A DNA stretch of 64,000 nt from Rhodospirillaceae bacterium (GTDB taxonomy: Bacteria; Pseudomonadota; Alphaproteobacteria; Bin65), in the NCBI GenBank assembly GCA_028819475.1, contig JAPPLJ010000030.1, positions 62,001 through 126,000 of the forward strand. Reading direction: 5' to 3'. Positions 10,170 through 17,777 of the stretch are shown piece after piece. A program made the position numbers and the translations under genes. The notes beneath the pieces are model-generated. The model saw nothing but the letters and a program-made list of their open reading frames with translations. It did not search any database and was not told the origin of the DNA. Numbering within the stretch: the first letter of the stretch is position 1; every line of letters starts with the position of its first letter.

Positions 10170-11036
10170 TCAGGCGGCCTCTTCCAGCGGGGCACGAACG
10201 CTCAGACGCCGGCAGATCGCCGCCGTCAGCGCCGGCCGGTTCAGGGTGTAGAAATGAAACGCTTCGATGCCTTCGGCCTGGAGCCGCTGGCACAATTCCG
10301 TCGCCTGCGCCGCCGCGACCATCGACCGGGTCTCGGGATCGTCGTCCAGGCCGCGGTAAAGCTCCGCGAGCCAGGCCGGGACCGTCGCGCCGCAGGCCCC
10401 GGCAAAACGGACCGCCCGGGCAAAATTTGTGATTGGCAGGATGCCCGGTACGATCGGCGCTTCGATGCCGGCCGCACGCGCCCGGTCCCGGAAGCGCAGG
10501 AAGGTCGCCGGCTCAAAGAAGAACTGGGTGATCGCACAGGCTGCGCCGGCGTCAAGCTTGCGCTTGAGATTGTCGAGATCGGCCTCCGGCGATGTCGAGT
10601 CCGGATGGCATTCCGGATAGGCCGCCACCGCAATGTCGAAATCCGCGACTCGGCGCAGGCCGGCGACCAGGGCGGCGGCATTCTCATAGCCGCCCGGATG
10701 CGGCGCATACCGGACCGCGTCCCTCGGCGGGTCGCCGCGCAGGGCGACGAGATGGCGGATGCCCGCCTCCCACCATCCTTTTGCGATGGCGTCGACGTCT
10801 TCGCGCACCGCGCCGACGCAGGTCAGATGCGCCGCCGGCTCGAGGCCGGTATCCCGCCTGATGGCGCGCACGATCCGGTCGGTCCGGGCGCGGGTCGAGC
10901 CGCCGGCGCCGTAGGTGACCGAAACGAAACGCGGTCCGAACGGCGCCAGGGCCTCGACGGTGCGCCACAGCGCGGCCTCGTCCCGTTCCGTGGCCGGCGG
11001 GAAGAATTCGAAGCTCAGCTTGAGCGGCGGATTCAC
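10170..11036 (-). CDS. metF: 5,10-methylenetetrahydrofolate reductase
   Basis: A protein of 288 residues with the MetF barrel. LSFEFFPPATERDE carries the catalytic Glu, followed by FVSVTYGAGGSTR, AAHLTCVG, HLVALRGDPP, AAYPECHPDS and AITQFFFEP. It reduces methylene- to methyl-tetrahydrofolate with FAD, supplying the methyl donor for the MetH genes that follow. The start is GTG 11036, whose last bases overlap the stop of the regulator gene (GTGA). The length is normal for the bacterial enzyme. Confidence 0.97.
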   Translation of the reverse strand: MNPPLKLSFEFFPPATERDEAALWRTVEALAPFGPRFVSVTYGAGGSTRARTDRIVRAIRRDTGLEPAAHLTCVGAVREDVDAIAKGWWEAGIRHLVALRGDPPRDAVRYAPHPGGYENAAALVAGLRRVADFDIAVAAYPECHPDSTSPEADLDNLKRKLDAGAACAITQFFFEPATFLRFRDRARAAGIEAPIVPGILPITNFARAVRFAGACGATVPAWLAELYRGLDDDPETRSMVAAAQATELCQRLQAEGIEAFHFYTLNRPALTAAICRRLSVRAPLEEAA

Positions 11037-12022
11037 GAAACCGCCCTCCCCTCGGCATCCGCCTCCGGTTCGGGCGCCGCATCGTTGGCAGGGCGGGCGG
11101 CGGACCAGATGGCGACCGTCAGCGGATCGCCGTCCAGCAGCACGGGCTCCTCCGGCGACAGGCTGGCGGCGCGGAACCAGCGCCGGATATCGCTGTCCTC
11201 GAAACCCGCCCAGCGATGGGCATGCTGGTCGAGCAGCGCCGTCATGCCGTGGGGCGCGAAATCGACCACGACCACCCGGCCGCCGGGCTTCAGCACCCGC
11301 GCGGCCTCGGCGAGCACCTGGGCCGGCCGTTCGGAATAATGCAGCACCATGTGCAGCGTTACGGCATCGAAACGCTCCTGCCCGAAGGGCAGCTGGTACA
11401 TGTCGGCGTGGCGGACCTGGCAGTGGCGCAGCCCGTCCTTGTCCAGATTGTGCCGCGCGACCGCCAGCATCTCGCGGCTGAGGTCGATGCCGATGGCGCT
11501 GGTCACTTCCTGTGCGACCAGTTCCAGCACCCGGCCGGTGCCCGTGCCGATATCGAGCAGGTTATGGACCGGCTGGCGCAGCACGACCTGGCGCAGGGCG
11601 GCATCGACCTGCGCCGGGTCGACGTGAAGGGCGCGGACCTCCGACCAGCTCGCGGCGTTGGCCCGGAAGTAGTCGGCGGCGATGCGCGCCCGCTCGGCCT
11701 TGATTTCTTCGAGCCGGACCAGGTCGAGCGCCTGGATCTCGTCGCTTTCCGGGATCAGATCGATCAGCTGCCGCGCCAACTCGGCGTTGCGCGCGCCGCT
11801 GCTCGTTTCAGCCAGGCGGTACCACGCCCAATTGCCCTCCTGGTGCCGCTCCAGGAGACCGGCCTCGACCAGCAGCCTCAGATGGCGCGAGACCCGGGGC
11901 TGCGACTGCCCCAGCACGCGCACCAGATCCGACACCGTGAGTTCGACATGCGCGCACAGCGAAAGGATGCGCAGGCGCGTTCCCTCCGCCGCCGCCTTCA
12001 GGCCCAGAAGCAACTGGTCCAC
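11033..12022 (-). CDS. ArsR-type regulator fused to a SAM-dependent methyltransferase domain
   Basis: A protein of 329 residues. Residues 1-95 form an ArsR/SmtB winged helix (EGTRLRILSLCAHVELTVSD, GQSQPRVSRHLRLLVEAGLL). Residues about 145-270 form a class I methyltransferase fold with the SAM loop LLDIGTGTGRVLEL. No typical metal-binding cysteine cluster is seen, so the methyltransferase domain may sense SAM or S-adenosylhomocysteine. ArsR-type regulators of the SAM cycle (SahR) are known. Leading the metF-metH operon, it is probably its repressor. The start is GTG 12022. A 32-bp palindrome overlapping the promoter lies 62 bp upstream. Confidence 0.93.
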   Translation of the reverse strand: MDQLLLGLKAAAEGTRLRILSLCAHVELTVSDLVRVLGQSQPRVSRHLRLLVEAGLLERHQEGNWAWYRLAETSSGARNAELARQLIDLIPESDEIQALDLVRLEEIKAERARIAADYFRANAASWSEVRALHVDPAQVDAALRQVVLRQPVHNLLDIGTGTGRVLELVAQEVTSAIGIDLSREMLAVARHNLDKDGLRHCQVRHADMYQLPFGQERFDAVTLHMVLHYSERPAQVLAEAARVLKPGGRVVVVDFAPHGMTALLDQHAHRWAGFEDSDIRRWFRAASLSPEEPVLLDGDPLTVAIWSAARPANDAAPEPEADAEGRAVS

Positions 12023-12083
12023 GTCCCGATAGCTCCCCGGATAGCGGGCCGGCCTGACCCGGCCCTGAACAATTGCTGACAGA

Positions 12084-12115
12084 TTGATATAAACATATCG
12101 TTATGTAATTATCAA
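12084..12115. promoter_or_regulatory. Putative operator of the methionine operon (32-bp palindrome)
   Basis: The site is symmetric about 12099.5. The outer arms TTGATA/TATCAA and inner arms ACATA/TATGT are perfectly complementary around a TCGT centre, with mismatches only between the two arm sets. It is strongly AT-rich inside GC-rich DNA and overlaps the predicted promoter. It is the expected kind of site for the ArsR-type regulator encoded next to it. Confidence 0.7.
12087..12115 (-). promoter_or_regulatory. Promoter of the arsR/methyltransferase-metF-metH operon
   Basis: On the minus strand TTGATA (12115-12110) and TTATAT (12092-12087) have a 17-bp spacer. Both boxes lie inside the palindrome, so regulator binding would exclude RNA polymerase. 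The predicted leader is about 58 nt, too short for a SAM-type riboswitch. Confidence 0.55.
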
Positions 12116-12191
12116 GAAGAAACTGCTGATGTTTCCTGTTCAGGCCCGGTCCGGGTCGCGGCAGCGATTTCCTCTCCAGCCAACGATTTGT

Positions 12192-12219
12192 GACCCCGGC
12201 CGAAGGGCGAACCGGGGTC
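12192..12219. repeat. Small inverted repeat in the gap before the flavoprotein gene
   Basis: GACCCCGG and CCGGGGTC pair around a 12-bp centre. It lies in the 349-bp gap (12023-12371) between the methionine operon and the flavoprotein gene. Apart from the operator and promoter, the rest of the gap shows nothing recognisable. Confidence 0.55.
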
Positions 12220-12371
12220 TGGATCCGGCGGCGGGGCGCCGGAGCCTTATCGCCACGGGCCGCCGCATGGGGCTTGGCAAGGCGGCGCGGTTCGGGGAGG
12301 CTTCCGCAGCCGTCACAGCAGTCTTCGGGGCGCGGTCGCGCCGGCCCCTCATATCGAGGAATCCGCAGCAG

Positions 12372-13598
12372 ATGGACGCAGACCGGACCCATGTCATCGT
12401 CGGAGCGGGCCATGCCGGCGGGCGTGCGGCCCAGGCCATGCGGCAATACGGGTTCGAAGGCCGCGTCCTGCTGATCGGCGAGGAGCCGCACCTCCCCTAC
12501 GAGCGGCCGCCGCTCTCCAAGGAGCTGATCGTCACCGACGCCGGCCTGGAGAAGGTCCGGCTGCACGACGCGGCCTGGTACGCCGAGAACCGGATCGAGC
12601 TGATCGCCGGCAATGCCGCGGCCTCGATCGACGCGGCGGCGAAGACCGTCGGACTGGCCGAGGGGCAAACCATCGGCTTCGACCGGCTGATGCTGACGAC
12701 CGGCGCGCGGGTCCGCAGGCTGCCGGTGCCGGGCGCCGATCTCGACGGCGTTTTCTACCTGCGCACGATCGAAGACAGCGAAGCGATCCGGGCGCAGATC
12801 GCAGCGGGAACCGAAGTCGCGGTGATCGGCGGCGGCTTCATCGGCCTCGAAATCGCTGGCAGCGCCGCGAAGCGGGGCGCCGGGGTCACCGTGCTCGAAG
12901 CGGCCGACCGGCCGATGGGCCGCAGCGTGGCGCCGGAAGTGTCGGACTGGTTCGCGGGGATGCACCGGGCGCGCGGCGTCGACCTCCGGCTCGGCGTATC
13001 GGTCGCCGCGATCGAAGGAAACCGCGCCGCAACCGGCGTCCGGCTGGGCGACGGCAGCGTCGTTCCGGCGACGGTCGTCGTCATCGGCATCGGCATCCTG
13101 CCCAATATCGAGATTGCCCAAACCGCGGGGCTGGCGGTCGACAACGGCATCGTCGTGGACGACCGGGGCCGGACCTCGCATCCGGACATCTGGGCCGCCG
13201 GCGACGTCGCCAACCAGCCCAACGCCTTCGCCGGCCGGCGCCTGCGGCTGGAGAGCTACCAGAACGCCCAGGACCAGGCGGCGGCCGTGGCGCGCAACCT
13301 GTGCGGCGCGGACGAGGCCTATGAGGACTCGCTGTGGGTCTGGTCCGACCAGCACGATGTCAACCTGCAGATGACCGGCGCGCCGGAAAGCTGGGACGGT
13401 CTTCTCTGGCGCGGCGATCCGGATGACAGCCGGTTCACCGTCTTCTACATGGCGGGCGGCAGGATCGTCGCGGTGAACACCGTCAACAACGGCCGCGAGA
13501 TGCGCCCGGCCCGGATGCTGATGGAGAGTGGCAGGATCGTCGATCCCGCCGCGCTTGCCGATACGTCGGTCAAGCTCCTGAAACTGGCGCGAGGCTGA
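12372..13598 (+). CDS. NAD(P)/FAD-dependent oxidoreductase, ferredoxin/rubredoxin reductase type
   Basis: A protein of 408 residues with an FAD-binding start HVIVGAGHAGGRAAQAMRQ, a central NAD(P)-binding loop VAVIGGGFIGLEIAG, LMLTTGARVR, the second FAD motif IWAAGDVANQPN and a reductase C-terminal domain. The order matches reductases that pass electrons from NAD(P)H to a ferredoxin, for example for a Rieske dioxygenase or P450. No partner ferredoxin is next to it. ATG 12372 is chosen because the conserved domain begins six residues in. The next gene, mtnP, starts 8 bp after its stop. Confidence 0.92.
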   Translation: MDADRTHVIVGAGHAGGRAAQAMRQYGFEGRVLLIGEEPHLPYERPPLSKELIVTDAGLEKVRLHDAAWYAENRIELIAGNAAASIDAAAKTVGLAEGQTIGFDRLMLTTGARVRRLPVPGADLDGVFYLRTIEDSEAIRAQIAAGTEVAVIGGGFIGLEIAGSAAKRGAGVTVLEAADRPMGRSVAPEVSDWFAGMHRARGVDLRLGVSVAAIEGNRAATGVRLGDGSVVPATVVVIGIGILPNIEIAQTAGLAVDNGIVVDDRGRTSHPDIWAAGDVANQPNAFAGRRLRLESYQNAQDQAAAVARNLCGADEAYEDSLWVWSDQHDVNLQMTGAPESWDGLLWRGDPDDSRFTVFYMAGGRIVAVNTVNNGREMRPARMLMESGRIVDPAALADTSVKLLKLARG

Positions 13599-13606
13599 TC
13601 CGTTCG

Positions 13607-14506
13607 ATGCCGACCGACATTCACTCGCCGGACCGGCCGCCCGTGATCGGCGTGATCGGCGGCAGCGGGATCTACGAGATCGACGGGCTGGAGGACTGCC
13701 GCTGGGCGACCGTGGAAAGCCCGTTCGGCGCGCCCTCGGACCAGCTGCTGTTCGGACGGCTGGGCGGGATCCGCATGGTCTTCCTGCCCCGGCACGGGCG
13801 CGGCCATGTCCACTCGCCGACCTCGATAAACTATCGCGCCAACATCGACGCGATGAAACGCGCCGGCGCGACCGAGATTCTTTCAGTCAGCGCCTGCGGC
13901 TCGTTCCGGGAGGAGCTCGCGCCCGGCACCTTCGTGCTCCCGGATCAGTTCATCGACCGCACCTTCGGCCGGGACAAGAGCTTCTTCGGCGAGGGTCTTG
14001 TGGCCCATGTCGCCTTTGCGCATCCGGTGTGCAACCGGCTGAGCGGCGTTCTTGCCGAGTCCTGCGCGGCGCTGGACATTCCGTTCAGCGCCGGCGGCAC
14101 CTACCTGGCGATGGAGGGACCGCAGTTCTCCACGCTGGCCGAATCGAACCTCTACCGCTCGTGGGGCTGTTCGGTCATCGGCATGACCAACATGCCCGAA
14201 GCCAAGCTCGCCCGGGAAGCCGAGCTCTGCTACGCCACCGTCGCGATGGTGACGGACTACGACTGCTGGCACCCGGACCACGATGCCGTCTCGGTCGAGA
14301 ATGTCATCGGCGTGCTTCTGGCCAATGCCGACAAGGGCCGGGCGCTGGTCAGGGACGCGGCGCAGCGGCTGGCCGGGCGCACCCGCGCCTGCCCGGAGGG
14401 CTGTCACACGGCGCTCGAACACGCCGTCATCACGGCGCCCGACGCGCGCGACCCGGCAATGGCCGCCAGGCTGGATGCGGTGGCCGGGCGCGTCCTCAGC
14501 CGCTGA
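13607..14506 (+). CDS. mtnP: S-methyl-5'-thioadenosine phosphorylase
   Basis: A protein of 299 residues of the nucleoside phosphorylase II family. It shows IGVIGGSGIYEIDGL, the phosphate-site LPRHGRGHVHSPTSINYRAN, GTYLAMEGPQFSTLAES, and the MTAP-type substrate segment GMTNMPEAKLAREAELCYAT. It splits methylthioadenosine, the by-product of polyamine and other SAM-dependent syntheses, into adenine and methylthioribose-1-phosphate. It sits 8 bp after the flavoprotein gene and 9 bp before a FucA-like aldolase, suggesting one operon for methylthioadenosine salvage. Confidence 0.95.
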   Translation: MPTDIHSPDRPPVIGVIGGSGIYEIDGLEDCRWATVESPFGAPSDQLLFGRLGGIRMVFLPRHGRGHVHSPTSINYRANIDAMKRAGATEILSVSACGSFREELAPGTFVLPDQFIDRTFGRDKSFFGEGLVAHVAFAHPVCNRLSGVLAESCAALDIPFSAGGTYLAMEGPQFSTLAESNLYRSWGCSVIGMTNMPEAKLAREAELCYATVAMVTDYDCWHPDHDAVSVENVIGVLLANADKGRALVRDAAQRLAGRTRACPEGCHTALEHAVITAPDARDPAMAARLDAVAGRVLSR

Positions 14507-14515
14507 GGCGGCCCC

Positions 14516-15184
14516 TTGACTAGCGCCCCGCCACGCCATCTGAAGCTGCGCAAGGCGGTCATCGCGGCGGCGCGGCAGCTGGAGCCGCTCGGCATCAACC
14601 GGGGCACCTCCGGCAATGTCAGCGTGCGGGCCGGCGAGGGGCTGCTGATCACGCCGACCGGCATTCCTTACGATTCGTTGACGCCTGGCCAGATTGTGTG
14701 GATGGACACAGAAGGCCGTTACAAAGGCGACTGGCTGCCGTCGAGCGAGTGGCGCTTCCATTGCGATATCCTGCGCGTTCGGCCGGACCTCAACGCCATC
14801 GTCCACACCCACGCTGTCCATGCGACGGCGCTTGCCTGCCACGGCAGGGGCATCCCCGCCTTCCATTACATGGTCGCCGCGGCCGGCGGGCGGGATATCC
14901 GCTGCGCGCCCTACGCCACCTTCGGCACCGCCGAACTGTCGGCCAACGCGCTCCGCGCCCTCGAGGACCGGCGGGCCTGCCTGCTCGCCAACCACGGCCT
15001 GATTGCGTGCGGCTACACGCTCAATGCGGCGCTGGCGCTCGCCGTGGAGGTCGAATCGCTGGCTGCCATGTATCTCAAGGCGCTCGAAATCGGCGAGCCG
15101 GTTGAACTGGACGACGCGGAAATGCAGAGAATCCTTGGGAAATTCGCGACTTACGGCCAGAATCCGGCCTCCGCGCGCCGCTAG
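14516..15184 (+). CDS. Class II aldolase, FucA-like; candidate methylthioribulose-phosphate aldolase
   Basis: A protein of 222 residues very close in pattern to L-fuculose-phosphate aldolase: RGTSGNVSVR, LLITPTGIPYDSL, LPSSEWRFH, zinc ligands in IVHTHAVHATAL, HYMVAAAGG, CAPYATFGTAEL and LLANHGLIACG. The start is TTG 14516. FucA-type aldolases can also cleave 5-methylthioribulose-1-phosphate to dihydroxyacetone phosphate and methylthioacetaldehyde (the DHAP shunt). Its place directly after mtnP favours that role over fucose use, because no fucose genes are nearby. MtnB dehydratase is the alternative, but the FucA-like motifs fit better. Confidence 0.88.
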   Translation: MTSAPPRHLKLRKAVIAAARQLEPLGINRGTSGNVSVRAGEGLLITPTGIPYDSLTPGQIVWMDTEGRYKGDWLPSSEWRFHCDILRVRPDLNAIVHTHAVHATALACHGRGIPAFHYMVAAAGGRDIRCAPYATFGTAELSANALRALEDRRACLLANHGLIACGYTLNAALALAVEVESLAAMYLKALEIGEPVELDDAEMQRILGKFATYGQNPASARR

Positions 15185-15298
15185 CCTTCGCAAAATCCGG
15201 CATGGTGTCGCAGGGGCCGGGTGCCACAAAGATTCGCCCCGTTCCGGCGTCTAACCTTCGGGCACTCGAACCCCGTCAGGCCAGATATCCGGAGTCTC

Positions 15299-16147
15299 AT
15301 GCCCGTTCCGATCACCGGAATCGACCACGCCATCGTCGGCGTCCGCAAGCTGGAAGCGGCGCGGCGGAAATGGGCGAAGCTCGGCTTCACGATAACCCCG
15401 CGGGGCCGGCACAGGGGCTGGGGCACGGCGAACTACTGCATCATGTTCGAGACCGACTATGTCGAGCTGCTCGGCATCGTCGATCCGGAGAAATTCACCA
15501 ACAAGCTGGACCGGTTTCTCAAGCTCCGCGAAGGGCTGATGGGCCTGGCCTTTTCGGCGGAAGAAGCGGAGGCGGTCAGCGCGGCCCTCGAAGCCGCCGC
15601 CATCGGCTACAAGGGCCCTGCCGACCTGTCGCGCCTGCTCGAACTTCCCGAGGGCGAGGTCGAACCGGCCTTCAAGCTGGTTTACCTCAACGGGGCCACG
15701 CCGGGCGTCTCGTCCTTCGTCTGCCAGCATCTGACCCGCGATCTGGTCTGGCGGCCGGAATGGACGGACCACCCCAACGGCGTCACCGGCATCGACTCGA
15801 TGACCGTCGTGGTCCGGAGCACCGGCGCGGCCCAGGCCGGCTGGAAGAAGTTTCTGGGCCGGGATGCCGTGACCGAGATCGGCGGGCAGGAATTCAGCGT
15901 AAAGGTCGGCCCGACCGAATTGCGCTTCCTGACCGAGGCCGCCGCCGGGGACGCCCTGCCGGAACTCAGGCGGCGGAAATGGCGGCCGCCGTTCGTCGCC
16001 GGCATGGCGCTTTCGGTGACCGATCCGGCGGAGACGGTCAGGGCCCTGGAGGCCGGCGGCATCGGATACACGCGCAAGGACGACCAGACCGTCGCCGTCA
16101 CGGGATCGCAGGCCAACGGCGTGAGCCTGGAGTTCTGCGCACTCTGA
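15299..16147 (+). CDS. VOC family protein (glyoxalase-like domain)
   Basis: A protein of 282 residues. The start PITGIDHAIVGVRKLEAARR and later CIMFETDYVELLGI resemble glyoxalase-like-domain-3 proteins of the vicinal oxygen chelate superfamily; a second module begins near residue 155 (GIDSMTVVVRST). His and Glu residues suitable as metal ligands are present. The reaction is unknown. ATG 15299 follows a CGGAG ribosome site; the frame extends upstream but without similarity. It lies 114 bp after the aldolase gene and converges on a hydrolase gene. Confidence 0.85.
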   Translation: MPVPITGIDHAIVGVRKLEAARRKWAKLGFTITPRGRHRGWGTANYCIMFETDYVELLGIVDPEKFTNKLDRFLKLREGLMGLAFSAEEAEAVSAALEAAAIGYKGPADLSRLLELPEGEVEPAFKLVYLNGATPGVSSFVCQHLTRDLVWRPEWTDHPNGVTGIDSMTVVVRSTGAAQAGWKKFLGRDAVTEIGGQEFSVKVGPTELRFLTEAAAGDALPELRRRKWRPPFVAGMALSVTDPAETVRALEAGGIGYTRKDDQTVAVTGSQANGVSLEFCAL

Positions 16148-16169
16148 CCGCGCGCGCCGCGGCGACCCC

Positions 16170-16841
16170 TCAGGTCAGCGATTCGAAGAAAGCCAGTGTG
16201 CGCCGCAGCGCCTGGCCGGCGGCGGCCGGGTCGTAATCCTTCCGGGCGTCGCAATTGAAGCCGTGACCGGCATCGTAGACATGGACCGGCACGCCCCTGT
16301 GGGCCTCGCGGATCGTGTCGACATCGGCCATCGGGATCGCATGGTCCCTGGCCCCGAAATGCAGCATGACCGGCGCCTGCGGTTGTTCGTCCACCAGCCC
16401 GGCGGTACGCCCGCCATAGTAGCCGACCGACGGAATCGCGAGGCGCGTCGCCGCCAGCCAGGCGAGCGTGCCGCCCCAGCAATAGCCGACGCCGAACGCC
16501 GGGCCGCCGCATCCGGTTGCCGAGGCGGCCGTATCCGCCGCGGCCCGGACATCGAGCAGCGGCCCGTCCCAGCCCAGTTCGCCGACGACGCTGCGGCCCC
16601 TGGCAAATCCGTCCTCGTCGTAGCCCAGTTCGACGCCGTTCTCGACCCGGTCGAAGACCGCCGGCGCGATCGCGACATAGCCGTGGCCGGCGAACTTGTC
16701 GGTATCCCGCCGGATATGGTCGTTGACGCCGAAAATCTCCTGCATGACGACGACGATGCCCTTCGCCGCGCCCTCCGGCCTCGCAAGCCAGGCCCGGCAC
16801 TCGTGGCCGTCTTCTGCGGTTACCGCAATCCATTCGCCCAT
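16170..16841 (-). CDS. Dienelactone hydrolase family protein
   Basis: A protein of 223 residues with the alpha/beta-hydrolase fold. Its triad fits dienelactone hydrolase: the nucleophile Cys in GVGYCWGGT, Asp in FGARDHAIP and His in YDAGHGFNCD. VVVMQEIFGVNDHIR carries the conserved Glu. The family opens lactone rings or hydrolyses esters in the cytoplasm; the substrate is unknown. It lies 21 bp downstream of the NYN gene, in the same direction, and may be co-transcribed with it. Confidence 0.9.
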   Translation of the reverse strand: MGEWIAVTAEDGHECRAWLARPEGAAKGIVVVMQEIFGVNDHIRRDTDKFAGHGYVAIAPAVFDRVENGVELGYDEDGFARGRSVVGELGWDGPLLDVRAAADTAASATGCGGPAFGVGYCWGGTLAWLAATRLAIPSVGYYGGRTAGLVDEQPQAPVMLHFGARDHAIPMADVDTIREAHRGVPVHVYDAGHGFNCDARKDYDPAAAGQALRRTLAFFESLT

Positions 16842-16862
16842 CGATACCGTCCTCCAGCCAAT

Positions 16863-17660
16863 CTAATGTTCTCGGGCTTCCGCCTCTTCAAGCGACGGCA
16901 GGCCGAGGTGGCGGCGCACATCCTCGTAGGAAACGGACATACTCCAATCAGTCGCCTGATTCAGGCGCCGCGCGCCGCCTGGTAACAGACTTCCGCCGCG
17001 TGTCAGAAACGCAACATTGATAACGATCTTTCCGAAGTTCTTGATAGCGGAAACTGCGGGCAAATAGTCCTGATCGCCGGAGAGGATCACGGCGACGTCG
17101 TAAATGTCTCTTAGCATGTTCATGTCGACGGCGAGGTTGACGTCGACGGTCTTTTCTTCGCCGAAGCGGGCCGAGAGAACATTGTATCCGATCGAGCCGG
17201 ATCGCCGGAATTCGACGGATCGATGCGCCGCTGAAATTCTGTCTTGAGCCCGGAGAAACGATTCGAACCGCGCCCGGATGGTATCCGCTCCGCGATTGAG
17301 AAAAGCTCTGATCTCGTCCGCTTTGGCAGCCAGATCCGCCAACGATTCGATACCAAGGCTGTCGCACATCAGCCGGTTACCGAGTGCCAGGTTGACCTGC
17401 CGTCTCGGAATTCGACCAGTCGCCAAGGCGGATACAGGAAACGGATCGACCTGCTGGACGACATACCAATATGCGCGAATTCGTTCGCCGTTGCCGCCGG
17501 TCGCCCGATAAACCAGATCGTCGAAAAAACCGGTCCAGTCCGCCTGTTCCGGCAAATAATCCCGTGGATCGAATTGCGCACGCGTAAACAGGTCGCCGAT
17601 CACGTGGCGTAAGTTCTCGCCATCTACGAAGATGCAGACCCGTTTGGTCATGTCCGACAT
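16863..17660 (-). CDS. NYN domain (PIN-like) putative RNase
   Basis: A protein of 265 residues. VCIFVDGENLRHVIGDL at the N-terminus holds the first acidic residue of a NYN/PIN nuclease. DVNLAVDMNMLRDIYDVAV and ILSGDQDYLPAVSAIKNFGK contain the later acidic residues, so the active site looks complete. Such proteins usually cleave RNA. The start is ATG 17660 or 17651. Both lie immediately after a 9-bp GC hairpin, leaving little room for a normal ribosome site. The gene is lower in GC than ychF upstream, suggesting acquisition. Confidence 0.88.
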   Translation of the reverse strand: MSDMTKRVCIFVDGENLRHVIGDLFTRAQFDPRDYLPEQADWTGFFDDLVYRATGGNGERIRAYWYVVQQVDPFPVSALATGRIPRRQVNLALGNRLMCDSLGIESLADLAAKADEIRAFLNRGADTIRARFESFLRAQDRISAAHRSVEFRRSGSIGYNVLSARFGEEKTVDVNLAVDMNMLRDIYDVAVILSGDQDYLPAVSAIKNFGKIVINVAFLTRGGSLLPGGARRLNQATDWSMSVSYEDVRRHLGLPSLEEAEAREH

Positions 17661-17665
17661 AAAAT

Positions 17666-17721
17666 GGCGGGGAGCCGCAACTCCCCGCCGGATCGCAAGC
17701 GAGCCCGAGCACACCCGGGCT
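17666..17721 (-). promoter_or_regulatory. Two leader hairpins before the NYN gene
   Basis: On the minus strand the first hairpin (17721-17702) has AGCCCG/CGGGCT arms. The second (17689-17666) pairs GGCGGGGAG with CTCCCCGCC around a 6-nt loop and is followed by ATTTT and the ATG at 17660. The second looks like an intrinsic terminator or a translation block placed at the gene start. Formation in RNA is inferred from complementarity only. Confidence 0.55.
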
Positions 17722-17732
17722 TTCAACGGAAA

Positions 17733-17760
17733 CAGATAGGCAACTGGTGCTTCGCGTCAA
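17733..17760 (-). promoter_or_regulatory. Promoter-like sequence of the NYN gene
   Basis: On the minus strand TTGACG (17760-17755) and TATCTG (17738-17733) are separated by 16 bp. The predicted transcript would begin just before both leader hairpins. Confidence 0.4.
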
Positions 17761-17777
17761 GTGAAATTGCAATCCCA

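Noticed and set aside
12023-12083. SAM or SAH riboswitch in the methionine operon leader
   Set aside because: The leader is only about 58 nt and shows no conserved riboswitch structure; a protein operator explains the control.
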